The notes under the pieces are model-generated. The model was not told the DNA's origin, did no database searches, and was given only the letters and a program-made list of their open reading frames with translations. The position numbers and the translations under genes are program-made. Below, piece by piece: positions 34,767 through 42,602 of a DNA stretch of 64,000 bases (within the stretch, counting starts at the first letter, position 1; each line of letters begins with the position of its first letter). The stretch comes from JACCSI01 sp035575715 (lineage in GTDB: Bacteria > Acidobacteriota > Vicinamibacteria > Vicinamibacterales > UBA2999). The DNA is taken from NCBI GenBank assembly GCA_035575715.1, contig DATLXN010000033.1, positions 62,001-126,000 of the forward strand, written 5' to 3'.

Positions 34767-35150
34767 TCAGGGCGCGTGGTACAACGCGCGCCCCTCTTCG
34801 TTCAGCAACACCCAACACGCATACGCGCCGAGTGCCGTTCCAAACGGGAACAGCACCAGATTGATCAGCGCCAGCACCAAGCCGATCAACCGCGACCAAT
34901 GCGTGTAGCGGCGCAGTGACGCGCCAAGCCACAAGTGCAGCACACCCCAGAGCAGCGCCAGGACAGCGACGACGCCGAGGGTGAACGCGGTCAAGCCGGC
35001 GGCCAGATCAGAGCCGACGCGCACCGGGCCGGTGTCCCACGCGATCGCTAAGGCGCCGGCGGCGAGCGCCGACCCGGCAATTCCGACCAGTGTGAAGATG
35101 GCGCCCCAGGCGAGATAGAGGACGCCGAGAAAATCGGCGTGCCGCTTCAC
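34767..35150 (-). CDS. four-helix membrane protein
   Basis: 127 residues with four hydrophobic helices (FLGVLYLAWGAIFTLVGIAGSAL; DLAAGLTAFTLGVVAVLALLWGVLHLWLG; RLIGLVLALINLVLFPFGTALGAYACWVLL). The tail, LLNEEGRALYHAP, is the sequence duplicated at 34004-34042. FPFGTALGAYACWVLLNEE is common in small uncharacterised membrane proteins. The start overlaps the upstream DnaJ-like gene (35147-35150, ATGA), so the two are translationally coupled. Function unknown. Confidence 0.75.
   Translation of the reverse strand: MKRHADFLGVLYLAWGAIFTLVGIAGSALAAGALAIAWDTGPVRVGSDLAAGLTAFTLGVVAVLALLWGVLHLWLGASLRRYTHWSRLIGLVLALINLVLFPFGTALGAYACWVLLNEEGRALYHAP
34771..34809. repeat. 39-bp direct repeat, copy 2
   Basis: See copy 1 at 34004-34042. 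This copy holds the C-terminal codons of the 127-residue membrane protein and lies 1 base inside its stop. The 728 bases between the copies hold the lipoprotein gene. Confidence 0.85.
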
Positions 35151-35602
35151 GTCACCGCGATGCGTACATCGACGCGCGTGCGTAGGCCGCGCGGCGGCGA
35201 GACGCTGAAGCTGAAGCGCGCCCCGTGGGCAACTCCCGCCGGCACCGACACGGTCAGCGTCTGGGTCCGCATCGCGTAGCCCGACCCTTCACAGGCGTCA
35301 CACGGCTCGCTCCAGACTTCGCCGCGTCCGCCACACCCGCGGCACGTCGACCGCATGGCCACTTCGAGCGGCACGGCGGCCCCGGCGCCGGCCTGCCGCC
35401 GCGACAATTGGATCTCAGCGCGGAGATGATCGGTGCGCACGTCGTCCTCGACAAAGGCATGACGCATCCGCTCAACAGTGCCGCCGAGCGCGGGAAAATC
35501 GATTGCCACTTCGTCGGCAAACGATCGATCGAACTCGCGATCAGACGGCAGCGATCGCTCCACGGCCAGCCACGAGTCGTCGACGCGCCAGTAATTCTTC
35601 AA
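35147..35602 (-). CDS. DnaJ-like zinc-finger / C-terminal domain protein without J domain
   Basis: A 151-residue protein whose middle and end match the DnaJ cysteine-rich and substrate-binding domains: EVAMRSTCRGCGGRGEVW, then PCDACEGSG, giving only two of the usual four CxxCxGxG repeats (one zinc instead of two). TQTLTVSVPAGVAHGARFSFSV is the DnaJ C-terminal strand region. The J domain is absent. The N-terminal 60 residues are unlike DnaJ. The first start available is TTG at 35602, three codons after a stop and with little ribosome site, so the true start could be internal. It is translationally coupled to the membrane protein gene. Confidence 0.7.
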   Translation of the reverse strand: MKNYWRVDDSWLAVERSLPSDREFDRSFADEVAIDFPALGGTVERMRHAFVEDDVRTDHLRAEIQLSRRQAGAGAAVPLEVAMRSTCRGCGGRGEVWSEPCDACEGSGYAMRTQTLTVSVPAGVAHGARFSFSVSPPRGLRTRVDVRIAVT

Positions 35603-35730
35603 CCTGTTCGTAGACTAGAAGTCCACACCAGCGATGTCAATTTAAAGATTGGTGCGCGGCGCAGCGTGCTGTGCAAGGTGCGGTGCATCATGCTAAGGTG
35701 CGCGGGTAAGCGCCCGTAGCACCTGAATTT

Positions 35731-35895
35731 ATGCAGAAAGACTGCCCACTCTGCGGAGACCGCATGCGGCTCGAGACGCGCGAGACGATCTCGCGCGTGC
35801 CAGGAAGCCCTCAGGAAGTCCGAACGGTCGTCCGTGAGTGGGTGTGCCGGGAGTGTGATTACTTCGAAGAGTCTGACGAGTCGCCGGGCGGATAG
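35731..35895 (+). CDS. 54-residue zinc-ribbon protein
   Basis: Short ORF starting at the ATG at 35731. It has two zinc-knuckle pairs: CPLCGDRM near the N-terminus and CRECDYFEE near the C-terminus, separated by about 35 residues (ETRETISRVPGSPQEVRTVVREWV). This is the layout of a single zinc ribbon (CxxC...CxxC). No enzymatic domain. It converges on another zinc-ribbon gene (35905-36126) 9 bases away. Probably a small nucleic-acid or protein-binding adaptor. Confidence 0.7.
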   Translation: MQKDCPLCGDRMRLETRETISRVPGSPQEVRTVVREWVCRECDYFEESDESPGG

Positions 35896-35904
35896 TAGGG
35901 CGCG

Positions 35905-36126
35905 TTAACGCGCGCCGAGGGTAAGAAGGACTTCGCGTCGCAGGGTATCTTCAACCTGCTCGAAATCAACAGCCGTTTCACACTCGTCGCACAACACTTC
36001 GAACACCGCCGGACGGCTCTCTTCCGAGACTTCCACCCGACCGTCTTCCAGCTGCACGACGTGCATTTGAAGGGTCTTGACTTGAAAATTCTTTGCGTTC
36101 CCGCAGCTCGGGCAGGTCAATGCCAC
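35905..36126 (-). CDS. 73-residue zinc-ribbon protein
   Basis: CPSCGNAKNFQVK near the N-terminus and LCDECETAVDFEQVED near the C-terminus form one CxxC...CxxC zinc ribbon; the middle (LQMHVVQLEDGRVEVSEESRP) is beta-rich. The start is GTG at 36126. It lies tail to tail with the 54-residue zinc-ribbon gene. No further function can be inferred. Confidence 0.7.
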   Translation of the reverse strand: MALTCPSCGNAKNFQVKTLQMHVVQLEDGRVEVSEESRPAVFEVLCDECETAVDFEQVEDTLRREVLLTLGAR

Positions 36127-36264
36127 GCCTTATTTCCTCTCTCCAACAACCCGCGCAACAACGACCGCAAGAAGCGCGCCATCTGCTCGGTGTACGAAAG
36201 GGCATTGTACGGGATGCCCTCAGTCGAGCGCAACGCGAAACGCGAGAATCGATGAATATTCACG

Positions 36265-36489
36265 TTACCGGATGAGCCGGCCGAGTTCGTCGCCGGACAT
36301 CCCAAGCACCGAGCCGCTCTGATGCTGCGCATAAACGCAGTGCGGACCGCGCGCTTCCACCGACACCACTTCAAGGTCCCACGGCTGCGATTTGTAGACC
36401 GCCGCCACGCATCCACACGGCAGCGCGTGCAGCGCGTCGAGCGCATATTGCGGCGATTGGGTCAGGCCGATCTCGAACGAGGGTTGCAT
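36265..36489 (-). CDS. hypothetical 74-residue protein
   Basis: MQPSFEIGLTQSPQYALDALHALPCGCVAAVYKSQPWDLEV, ending in SVLGMSGDELGRLIR. One CGC motif and a hydrophobic centre; no family recognised. GGGAG at 7-base spacing supports the ATG at 36489. It is followed by a 138-base gap (36127-36264) with no convincing gene. Confidence 0.5.
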   Translation of the reverse strand: MQPSFEIGLTQSPQYALDALHALPCGCVAAVYKSQPWDLEVVSVEARGPHCVYAQHQSGSVLGMSGDELGRLIR

Positions 36490-36564
36490 CGTCTTACTCC
36501 CGGGGCAGGCCGGTACTAATAAGACGCCGTGCGGGCCGGAAAGTTGCTTGCACCGTCGTTGGCG

Positions 36565-39500
36565 TTATTCGGCGTAAATCAATCGGCCTTCGATCGGGGT
36601 GTTAGGGAACAACGCACGCGCTGCCGCGAGATATGTCTCCAATTGCATGTGATGCGTCAGTGACGGTCGGCCCGTTTTGAACTCGAGTATCTCAATGACA
36701 CCATCTCGTCGTTTGACGACGCAGTCGATACTGCCCCGCAGGATGGTGCCGTCCTCCTCACGCATCGAGAACGGCATTTCGTGACGCCGCCACTCAATCG
36801 ACGCATCCGGGCCAAAGGCCTCGCGCACCTCGGGGCGGGTACTGAGTTTGATCAGCGCTTGTCCGGCTCTGGTGACTAAGGCGTCGACATCGTCAATCAA
36901 CGCGCGCTCATCGTCGCGAATCAACGCCTGCAGTGAGGCGCGCAGGTCGGTCTCGTTCAGGCGGTCAAGGACGCCCGCTTCCAGCGCGCGGTGGACGACC
37001 ACACCGGCTTCGATCGAGGACGGCTCACTGGCGCGGCCGTGTTCACCCCCACGCGTGGGTGCATGCCGCGCCGTCGCAGCGACCCGCTCGGGGCCAGACA
37101 CGGGCATCGGCGTAAAGTCGTCGACCCGCCGGTCCGAACCGGCAGTGACCTCCTGTAGCTGCGTGAGTTCCGTTGCCAGCGTGAGGCGTCGGAAGCGATG
37201 CTCGCCGCTCTCACCACGCCAGGACACCGGTCCCTCACTGGTCGTGAACAGCGGCCACAGCGCCGGCGGCAACGTTTTGCCAAGACCACCTTTTCCGGGT
37301 GCGAAGCGACCATCCTCGGTCAACGTCGCTGCGAGGTACAAGCGATCGCGCGGCCGTGTCACGGCCACGTAGAGCAATCGCTTACTCTCTTCCGCCTCGC
37401 GCGCGTCATTGTCCCGATCGGCCGCGCTGACGTGCTCGCCGATCGCTACCGAGGGCTCGATCGTCTCGTCATGACCAAACGGTGACGCGACGACGCGGAT
37501 CGCGTCCGGTGATCCGCCGCTGCCGCGATGCATGTTGACGATGAACACGATCGGAAACTCGAGGCCTTTGGCGGCGTGGGTGGTCATCAGGTTAACCGCG
37601 TCGATCGCGTCGATGATGGCGTTACTTTCGTCCCCGCCGGCCACCAGTTGCGCGAAGTGATCGACGATCCGGCTCAGCGTCGCGTAACCGCGGTTCTGCA
37701 TGCGGCGCACGAGCCCCCGAATTTTCTTCAAGTTCTCGCGGGCCTGGCGATACGCCGGACCACCGATCTCTGCCGGATAGGCCGATTCACTGATCACCCG
37801 GTCGAGGAGCTCGGACGGCGGCAGGCGATCGACCAGCGCGAGCCACGAGACCAATGCGCGCCGCGCCAGGTTCAGGCGTCGCTGGTCAGCCGCGTGCAGT
37901 TCCACCACCGCAGCCGGCGGATCGGCCGACAGCAGTGCCGCAGACAGGGCCGGAGCCAGCCGCTTGAGCGCTTCGTCAGAGACCCGGACAAAGCGTGAGC
38001 GGAGAAACGCCGCCGCATTGAGCTCGGACTGCGGTCGCGCCAGAAACGACAGCAACGCGAGGACGTCTTTGATCTCGTCCGCGTCGAAAAAGCCAAGCCC
38101 CTTGTAGACGTAATACGGCACACGGCGTCGCGCCAGCGCATCTTCGTAAAGCCGGTGACCGTCGCGGGTGCGGAACAGGATGGCGATGTCGCCCGCACGC
38201 GCCTCACGACGGACCCCGGTGTCGCGGTCGCGCACCGTGGCACCAGTCGCCAACAACTGCGCGATCTCGTCGGCGACGGTTTCGGCCTGCTGCTCATCGG
38301 ACTGCGCGGCGATCATCGACAACGCCGACGAATCGGTGGCATCGACAGAGCTGAGAGGAAACCGATCGTTCTCAGAGTAGCGAAACGCGTCGGCGCGATC
38401 GGGCGCCTTCTCGATCGCTGCGAACAGATCGTTCACAAAGGACAACAACTCTCGAACAGAGCGGAAACTCCTGGTGATCGCCGTCCGCACCTGACCGGCC
38501 GGCCGCAGCGCCTCGATGTAGCGCGACGCCTGGTCCAGCACCGCCACTTCAGCGTCCCGAAAGGCGTAAATGGACTGCTTGCGATCGCCGACGATGAAGA
38601 TCGATGGTTCGAGCTCGCGCGCGCCAAGCCCGAGCCCCGCGGCCCACGACCGCACCAATAACTCCACCAGCTCCCACTGCGCGCGGCTGGTGTCCTGGAA
38701 CTCATCGACCAGGACGTGTTGATACCGCGCTTCGAGCTTGAAGCGGCTCCGTGAAAACTCGTCCATCTGACCGAGCAGCGCCAGCGTGCGTTCGAGGACG
38801 TCGGAGAAGTCGAGGACGCCGTGCTTGCTCAGCGTCTTGCGGTATTGATCGAGCGCGATCGCGTACAACTGCCGGACGGCGCGTGCCAGCACAGTATTGA
38901 TGTCCTGCCGATACGCGTGCAGCGCGGCGGCGAGATACGGGCCAAGCGCCACCACCCCAGCGAGATGCTTCTGATAATCCGCCGGCGATCGGAAGTCGGC
39001 CTTCTTGTAGACATTCAATCGTTTGCGCGGCTCCCCTCCTTGCGTCAGGAAGTGATCCCGCACCCGTTCGAGCAGCGCTTGCATCAATGCGCCGGACGGC
39101 GCTGGCTCGCCAAGCAGTTGGCGAATGTCCCGGGCCAACAGACCGAACGATGGATGGCTGGGCCCGCTCGCCACTAAGCCCGTGGTGCCGCCGGGCACGC
39201 TGGCAAACGCGTCCCGCAGAAGCGCCGACATCCGCGTCACCGCATCGTCCACGGTCGCGTGCTGCGCATTGCGCAGAAAGCGATTGAGCGCGTTCCACGC
39301 CACGAGGCGGCGGTCGATCAGGCGCGCCAGGCCCTCGCGCAACCGGTACTCGCCCAATTCGGCAAACAGCAACGCCATCTCCGTCTCGTGGGTGGCAATC
39401 CCACGCCCGATCCGGAGTGTCCGCTCCAGGGCTTCCCCGACCAGTCGCGGCGTCTCAGTTTCGTCGGCGAGGTCGAAGCCGGGATCGACATCGGCCTCGA

Positions 39501-39909
39501 GCGGAAACTCGCGCAGGAGCGCCAGGCAGAATGCGTCAATCGTCGAAATAGAAATATCGGTAATGCTGTCGCGGATCTCACGCCAGAGCTCTGGCGCCAA
39601 CGTCTGCTCGCGATGCCGTTTGGCGAGTTCCTGCAGAATGCGCTGCCGCATCTCGGCGGCGGCTTTGCGCGTGAAAGTGATCGCGAGGATGTTGCGCGGC
39701 TTGACGCCGGCGGCGAGCAGCCCGACATACCGGTCGACGAGCACGCGCGTCTTGCCCGTGCCTGCCGAGGCTTCGAGCGCGACATTGCGCGTCGGATCGG
39801 TGGCGAGGGCCCGCGCCTCGGCGTCCCGCGCTTCGAGCGGATCGCCAGCGTCGAAATCGAGCCGCGCCTGCCCGTCAGTCACCAAGGATATCTTTCTCAC
39901 GTCGAACAT
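36565..39909 (-). CDS. addA: AddA-like helicase-nuclease subunit (UvrD/Rep family)
   Basis: A 1114-residue helicase/nuclease of the AddA/RecB type. UvrD-like helicase N-terminus: Walker A ASAGTGKT (47-54), AITFTRKAAAEMRQRIL (motif Ia), VLVDEFQDTSRAQWEL (Walker B/motif II), GDRKQSIYAFRDAEV (motif III), and RSFRSVRELLSFVND. C-terminal helicase motifs: MTTHAAKGLEFPIVFIVN (motif V) and RLLYVAVTRPRDRLYLA (motif VI). The last ~180 residues contain a PD-(D/E)XK nuclease core (GSIDCVVKRRDGVIEILEFKTGRP). With AddB it resects double-strand breaks for recombination. Normally adjacent to addB; here 2.7 kb containing a VWA gene and a HipA gene lies between. Confidence 0.92.
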   Translation of the reverse strand: MFDVRKISLVTDGQARLDFDAGDPLEARDAEARALATDPTRNVALEASAGTGKTRVLVDRYVGLLAAGVKPRNILAITFTRKAAAEMRQRILQELAKRHREQTLAPELWREIRDSITDISISTIDAFCLALLREFPLEADVDPGFDLADETETPRLVGEALERTLRIGRGIATHETEMALLFAELGEYRLREGLARLIDRRLVAWNALNRFLRNAQHATVDDAVTRMSALLRDAFASVPGGTTGLVASGPSHPSFGLLARDIRQLLGEPAPSGALMQALLERVRDHFLTQGGEPRKRLNVYKKADFRSPADYQKHLAGVVALGPYLAAALHAYRQDINTVLARAVRQLYAIALDQYRKTLSKHGVLDFSDVLERTLALLGQMDEFSRSRFKLEARYQHVLVDEFQDTSRAQWELVELLVRSWAAGLGLGARELEPSIFIVGDRKQSIYAFRDAEVAVLDQASRYIEALRPAGQVRTAITRSFRSVRELLSFVNDLFAAIEKAPDRADAFRYSENDRFPLSSVDATDSSALSMIAAQSDEQQAETVADEIAQLLATGATVRDRDTGVRREARAGDIAILFRTRDGHRLYEDALARRRVPYYVYKGLGFFDADEIKDVLALLSFLARPQSELNAAAFLRSRFVRVSDEALKRLAPALSAALLSADPPAAVVELHAADQRRLNLARRALVSWLALVDRLPPSELLDRVISESAYPAEIGGPAYRQARENLKKIRGLVRRMQNRGYATLSRIVDHFAQLVAGGDESNAIIDAIDAVNLMTTHAAKGLEFPIVFIVNMHRGSGGSPDAIRVVASPFGHDETIEPSVAIGEHVSAADRDNDAREAEESKRLLYVAVTRPRDRLYLAATLTEDGRFAPGKGGLGKTLPPALWPLFTTSEGPVSWRGESGEHRFRRLTLATELTQLQEVTAGSDRRVDDFTPMPVSGPERVAATARHAPTRGGEHGRASEPSSIEAGVVVHRALEAGVLDRLNETDLRASLQALIRDDERALIDDVDALVTRAGQALIKLSTRPEVREAFGPDASIEWRRHEMPFSMREEDGTILRGSIDCVVKRRDGVIEILEFKTGRPSLTHHMQLETYLAAARALFPNTPIEGRLIYAE

Positions 39910-40081
39910 ATTCGCGTGACGCCCGCTCGTCCAGCGTCAGTTCAATGGTCGACAGCTTGTTCAAGCCTTCGTCCACGGGCGCCTCCGAATCCACAGTAAT
40001 CGACGACGACTCGCGTAAACCAGATCCTCGGTGTGCCACCTCATGGTATGACTGGAGGTGCCGCCGTCGCCTGCTGCTGAA

Positions 40082-41044
40082 ATGGTCGTCCCCGTGTCCC
40101 AGTCTCGTCGCTGCGCCACACTCGTCGCGTGTGGGCTTGCCTTGCTCGGGCTGGCCGAGCGCCAACAACCGGTGTTCCGCGGCACCGGCGACACCGTGCG
40201 CGTCTTCGCCACGGTCATCGACGGCGACGGCCGCCTGGTCACCACGCTGACCCGCGACGCCTTTGCGGTCCGCGACGAAGGCCAGCCGCAGCCGGTGACG
40301 CTGTTCGATAACAGTCCGCGCCCGATCAAGCTGATCGTCATGCTCGACGTCTCCGGCAGCATGGACGGCAACCTGCCGCTGCTGCGGGCCAGCGCTGAAC
40401 AGCTGTTCACTCGCCTGCTGCCACAAGATGGCGCCCGCGTCGGCACGTTCGGACACGACATCGTGATCAGTCCGACGTTCACGCGTGACCCCGCATTACT
40501 TCGCTCAGCGCTCCCCGCTCAAATCGCGCCCGACGCCGCGACGCCGTTGTGGCGAGCCGTCGATCAAGCGATCGACGCGTTCGGCGAGGAGGCTGATGCG
40601 CGTCGCGTGATCCTCGTGCTCAGCGATGGCAAAGACAGCGGGCCGATTAGTTTTCGTCACCGTTTCGTCAGCCAGGTACAGGTGATCGAGCGCGCCCGCG
40701 ACAACGACGTGATGATCTACGCGATTGGCATGCGCAGTCGCGGCGCGCGGCCGATGCAACCGGGCATCGGACCCGGTGCTCTGCAGGCGATGCTGACGGC
40801 GGACCTGCCCGACCCTGGCCTGGCGCGCGTCGCCGAGGAAACCGGCGGCGGTTACACCGAGATTCGGTTCGGCCAGGACCTGGCTTCGGCATTCGCTCAC
40901 GTCGCCGACGAGTTACACAGCCAGTACCTCCTCGGCTTCGCCTTGCCCAAACGCGACGGCAAGGTTCACAAGGTCGAGGTGCGGGTCTTACCACGCGGAC
41001 TCAAGGCGCGGGCGCGCAAGAGTTATGTGGCGCCGAAAAACTAG
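40082..41044 (+). CDS. secreted VWA-domain protein, Acidobacteria-type (VWFA-related)
   Basis: About 320 residues. An N-terminal signal sequence (MVVPVSQSRRCATLVACGLALLGLAE) is followed by a short beta domain (VRVFATVIDGDGRLVTTLTRDAFAVRDEG) typical of the VWFA-related Acidobacterial family. The von Willebrand A domain holds the MIDAS motif DVSGSMDG, with Thr/Asp partners further on (ATPLWRAVDQAI, LVLSDGKDSG). MIDAS binds a divalent metal and a protein ligand. A longer GTG start at 40058 is possible. It is transcribed opposite to addA and hipA and sits between them. Ligand unknown. Confidence 0.88.
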   Translation: MVVPVSQSRRCATLVACGLALLGLAERQQPVFRGTGDTVRVFATVIDGDGRLVTTLTRDAFAVRDEGQPQPVTLFDNSPRPIKLIVMLDVSGSMDGNLPLLRASAEQLFTRLLPQDGARVGTFGHDIVISPTFTRDPALLRSALPAQIAPDAATPLWRAVDQAIDAFGEEADARRVILVLSDGKDSGPISFRHRFVSQVQVIERARDNDVMIYAIGMRSRGARPMQPGIGPGALQAMLTADLPDPGLARVAEETGGGYTEIRFGQDLASAFAHVADELHSQYLLGFALPKRDGKVHKVEVRVLPRGLKARARKSYVAPKN

Positions 41045-41165
41045 ATGTGCTGTCGCTCCGTTGTATAGTCGCCGTGCCCTGGGTCGTACTGCATCCTGAA
41101 CCGCATCGCCCCCGAGGCACCAAGCCGGATCGAGGGCCACGCGACGATTCGACTCGCGAGCAATC

Positions 41166-42428
41166 CTATGTCGCGAGCGCCTGCGCGTTGCTTGCACAAA
41201 CGAATCGCATGTCATCAGACAGCCGCGCGTCATCGCTTCCCTGCGCCCAGAACTGGCGCGCCGCGTCACGGGCCTCATCCCACACGTCCAGCGTGTCGGA
41301 CGTGATCGCCGGCATCGCGAACACGCGCGGTAGCACCTGGCCATCAGCAGTCGGCGCATACAGCATCGAGACCTGATCGAAGGAGGGGGCCAGCCGGAGG
41401 CGAGCGCCTTCGGTAAAGAACAGCACATTGAACTGATGCCGATCGGTGTTGCCGATCAGTGCCCCAAACGCATCAAGCCAGCGCAGCCGACGCGCCTCGT
41501 CATCGGTGAGACGTCCCGCATCTCTGAGTGACACCGCGGCACGGGCCCACGAGTCCGCGAGGTCGTCGTGAATCGCTGCCAGACTCAACACAGCCACGCG
41601 GCCGCGTCCGCCCACGCGATCGAATCGCTCACTTTCCAGAAACCAGTGGGAAGGCGTTTCGACGATGGTGGTCCGCGCCGCATCTGCTCCGCGCAACCGA
41701 ACGACGTCGAGGGCGATGGCCTCCAGGATCAGCAGGTCACACCAGCGCCTGGCGGCGCCATCGGCGGCGCCGTCCCGCGCCGCAAACTTCACGAGCAAGT
41801 GGCGGCCATCAACGAGCACGCCGAATTTGGGCCGCTCGCCGCCGGCGGATGACCCCGGCGGGTGACCGGCAATGGTCGCGTCAGCGAGGGCTGGGTAATC
41901 GTGGCGGGTCCGGGGAACGCTGTCGAGTGCTTGCCATCGGGCAAACGATTCCTCGCCAACGATGAGATCCCCAGGCAAGTCCTCTCCTCGCCGCGACGTC
42001 GCCAGCAGAATGTGATGGTCAGACCAGTCGGCTAATCGCGGCGGTAACCGGAGATCGGCATGAATGGTCGCGAAGTGCCGCCCCAGGAATCCCGACGGTC
42101 GCGCGTCCACAAGTTCCATGGGCAATCCGTCCGCAATCCTGCCGGCGGGCATCCACACCGACTGGCGCGCGGCAAGGGTGACGAGTTCGCCTGCCGAGAC
42201 CGGGGTTCCGGCCTCGGTGACTCGAAATAATGGAAACCGAGACCCGTCGAGGTGGGGCCAAATTTGCCGGAGCGCATATTTCGACGCCCGCGCTCGGCCG
42301 AGGCGAAGGACGTCGGGCCCCCCGTCGCGCACCAACCGCATCAGGGTGGCCGGTGAGACCCCGAGGCGCTCTCGCAGCTGCGACGCGCTGAGAAGGCCTC
42401 GATCCAGCTCGTACTCGATGCGATACAC
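41166..42428 (-). CDS. HipA-family Ser/Thr kinase with fused winged-helix domain (YjjJ type)
   Basis: 420 residues. Residues 12-55 are a winged helix (LLSASQLRERLGVSPATLMRLVRD, then LRLGRARASKYALR), as in E. coli YjjJ, which fuses the antitoxin-like DNA-binding domain to HipA. The kinase core has a glycine-rich loop SSAGGERPKF (193-202), Lys214 in LLVKFAA, the catalytic loop GNTDRHQFN (Asp329, His331, Asn334), and DQVSMLY (Asp351, metal). HipA kinases phosphorylate GltX or other tRNA ligases and cause dormancy. No separate HipB gene is next to it. The GTG start at 42428 is preceded by an AT-rich promoter region with a palindrome. Confidence 0.88.
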   Translation of the reverse strand: MYRIEYELDRGLLSASQLRERLGVSPATLMRLVRDGGPDVLRLGRARASKYALRQIWPHLDGSRFPLFRVTEAGTPVSAGELVTLAARQSVWMPAGRIADGLPMELVDARPSGFLGRHFATIHADLRLPPRLADWSDHHILLATSRRGEDLPGDLIVGEESFARWQALDSVPRTRHDYPALADATIAGHPPGSSAGGERPKFGVLVDGRHLLVKFAARDGAADGAARRWCDLLILEAIALDVVRLRGADAARTTIVETPSHWFLESERFDRVGGRGRVAVLSLAAIHDDLADSWARAAVSLRDAGRLTDDEARRLRWLDAFGALIGNTDRHQFNVLFFTEGARLRLAPSFDQVSMLYAPTADGQVLPRVFAMPAITSDTLDVWDEARDAARQFWAQGSDDARLSDDMRFVCASNAQALAT

Positions 42429-42452
42429 GAAACGATTTTAATCCAAAACAAT

Positions 42453-42466
42453 GCTTATTATAAAGC
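42453..42466 (-). promoter_or_regulatory. -10 box within a palindrome upstream of the HipA-like gene
   Basis: GCTTATTATAAAGC (42453-42466) is palindromic apart from its centre and contains TATAAT on the minus strand at 42457-42462, 29 bases before the GTG start. The region 42429-42530 is much more AT-rich than its surroundings, with repeated GAAACGATT and TTAATCC words. A repressor bound here would block the -10 region, as HipB-type operators do. The -35 region is not recognisable. Autoregulation by the fused winged helix is inference. Confidence 0.45.
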
Positions 42467-42602
42467 AAACTTTATGGTTTTAGCGAGTGACTATGAAACG
42501 ATTATGGAATTATTTTGTCTTAATCCAGCGGACTGACCGATCAGAACGCCTCGGCGACCCAGGACGAACGTCGTCCGCGCCGCCCTCTCTTTATGCGCGC
42601 GA

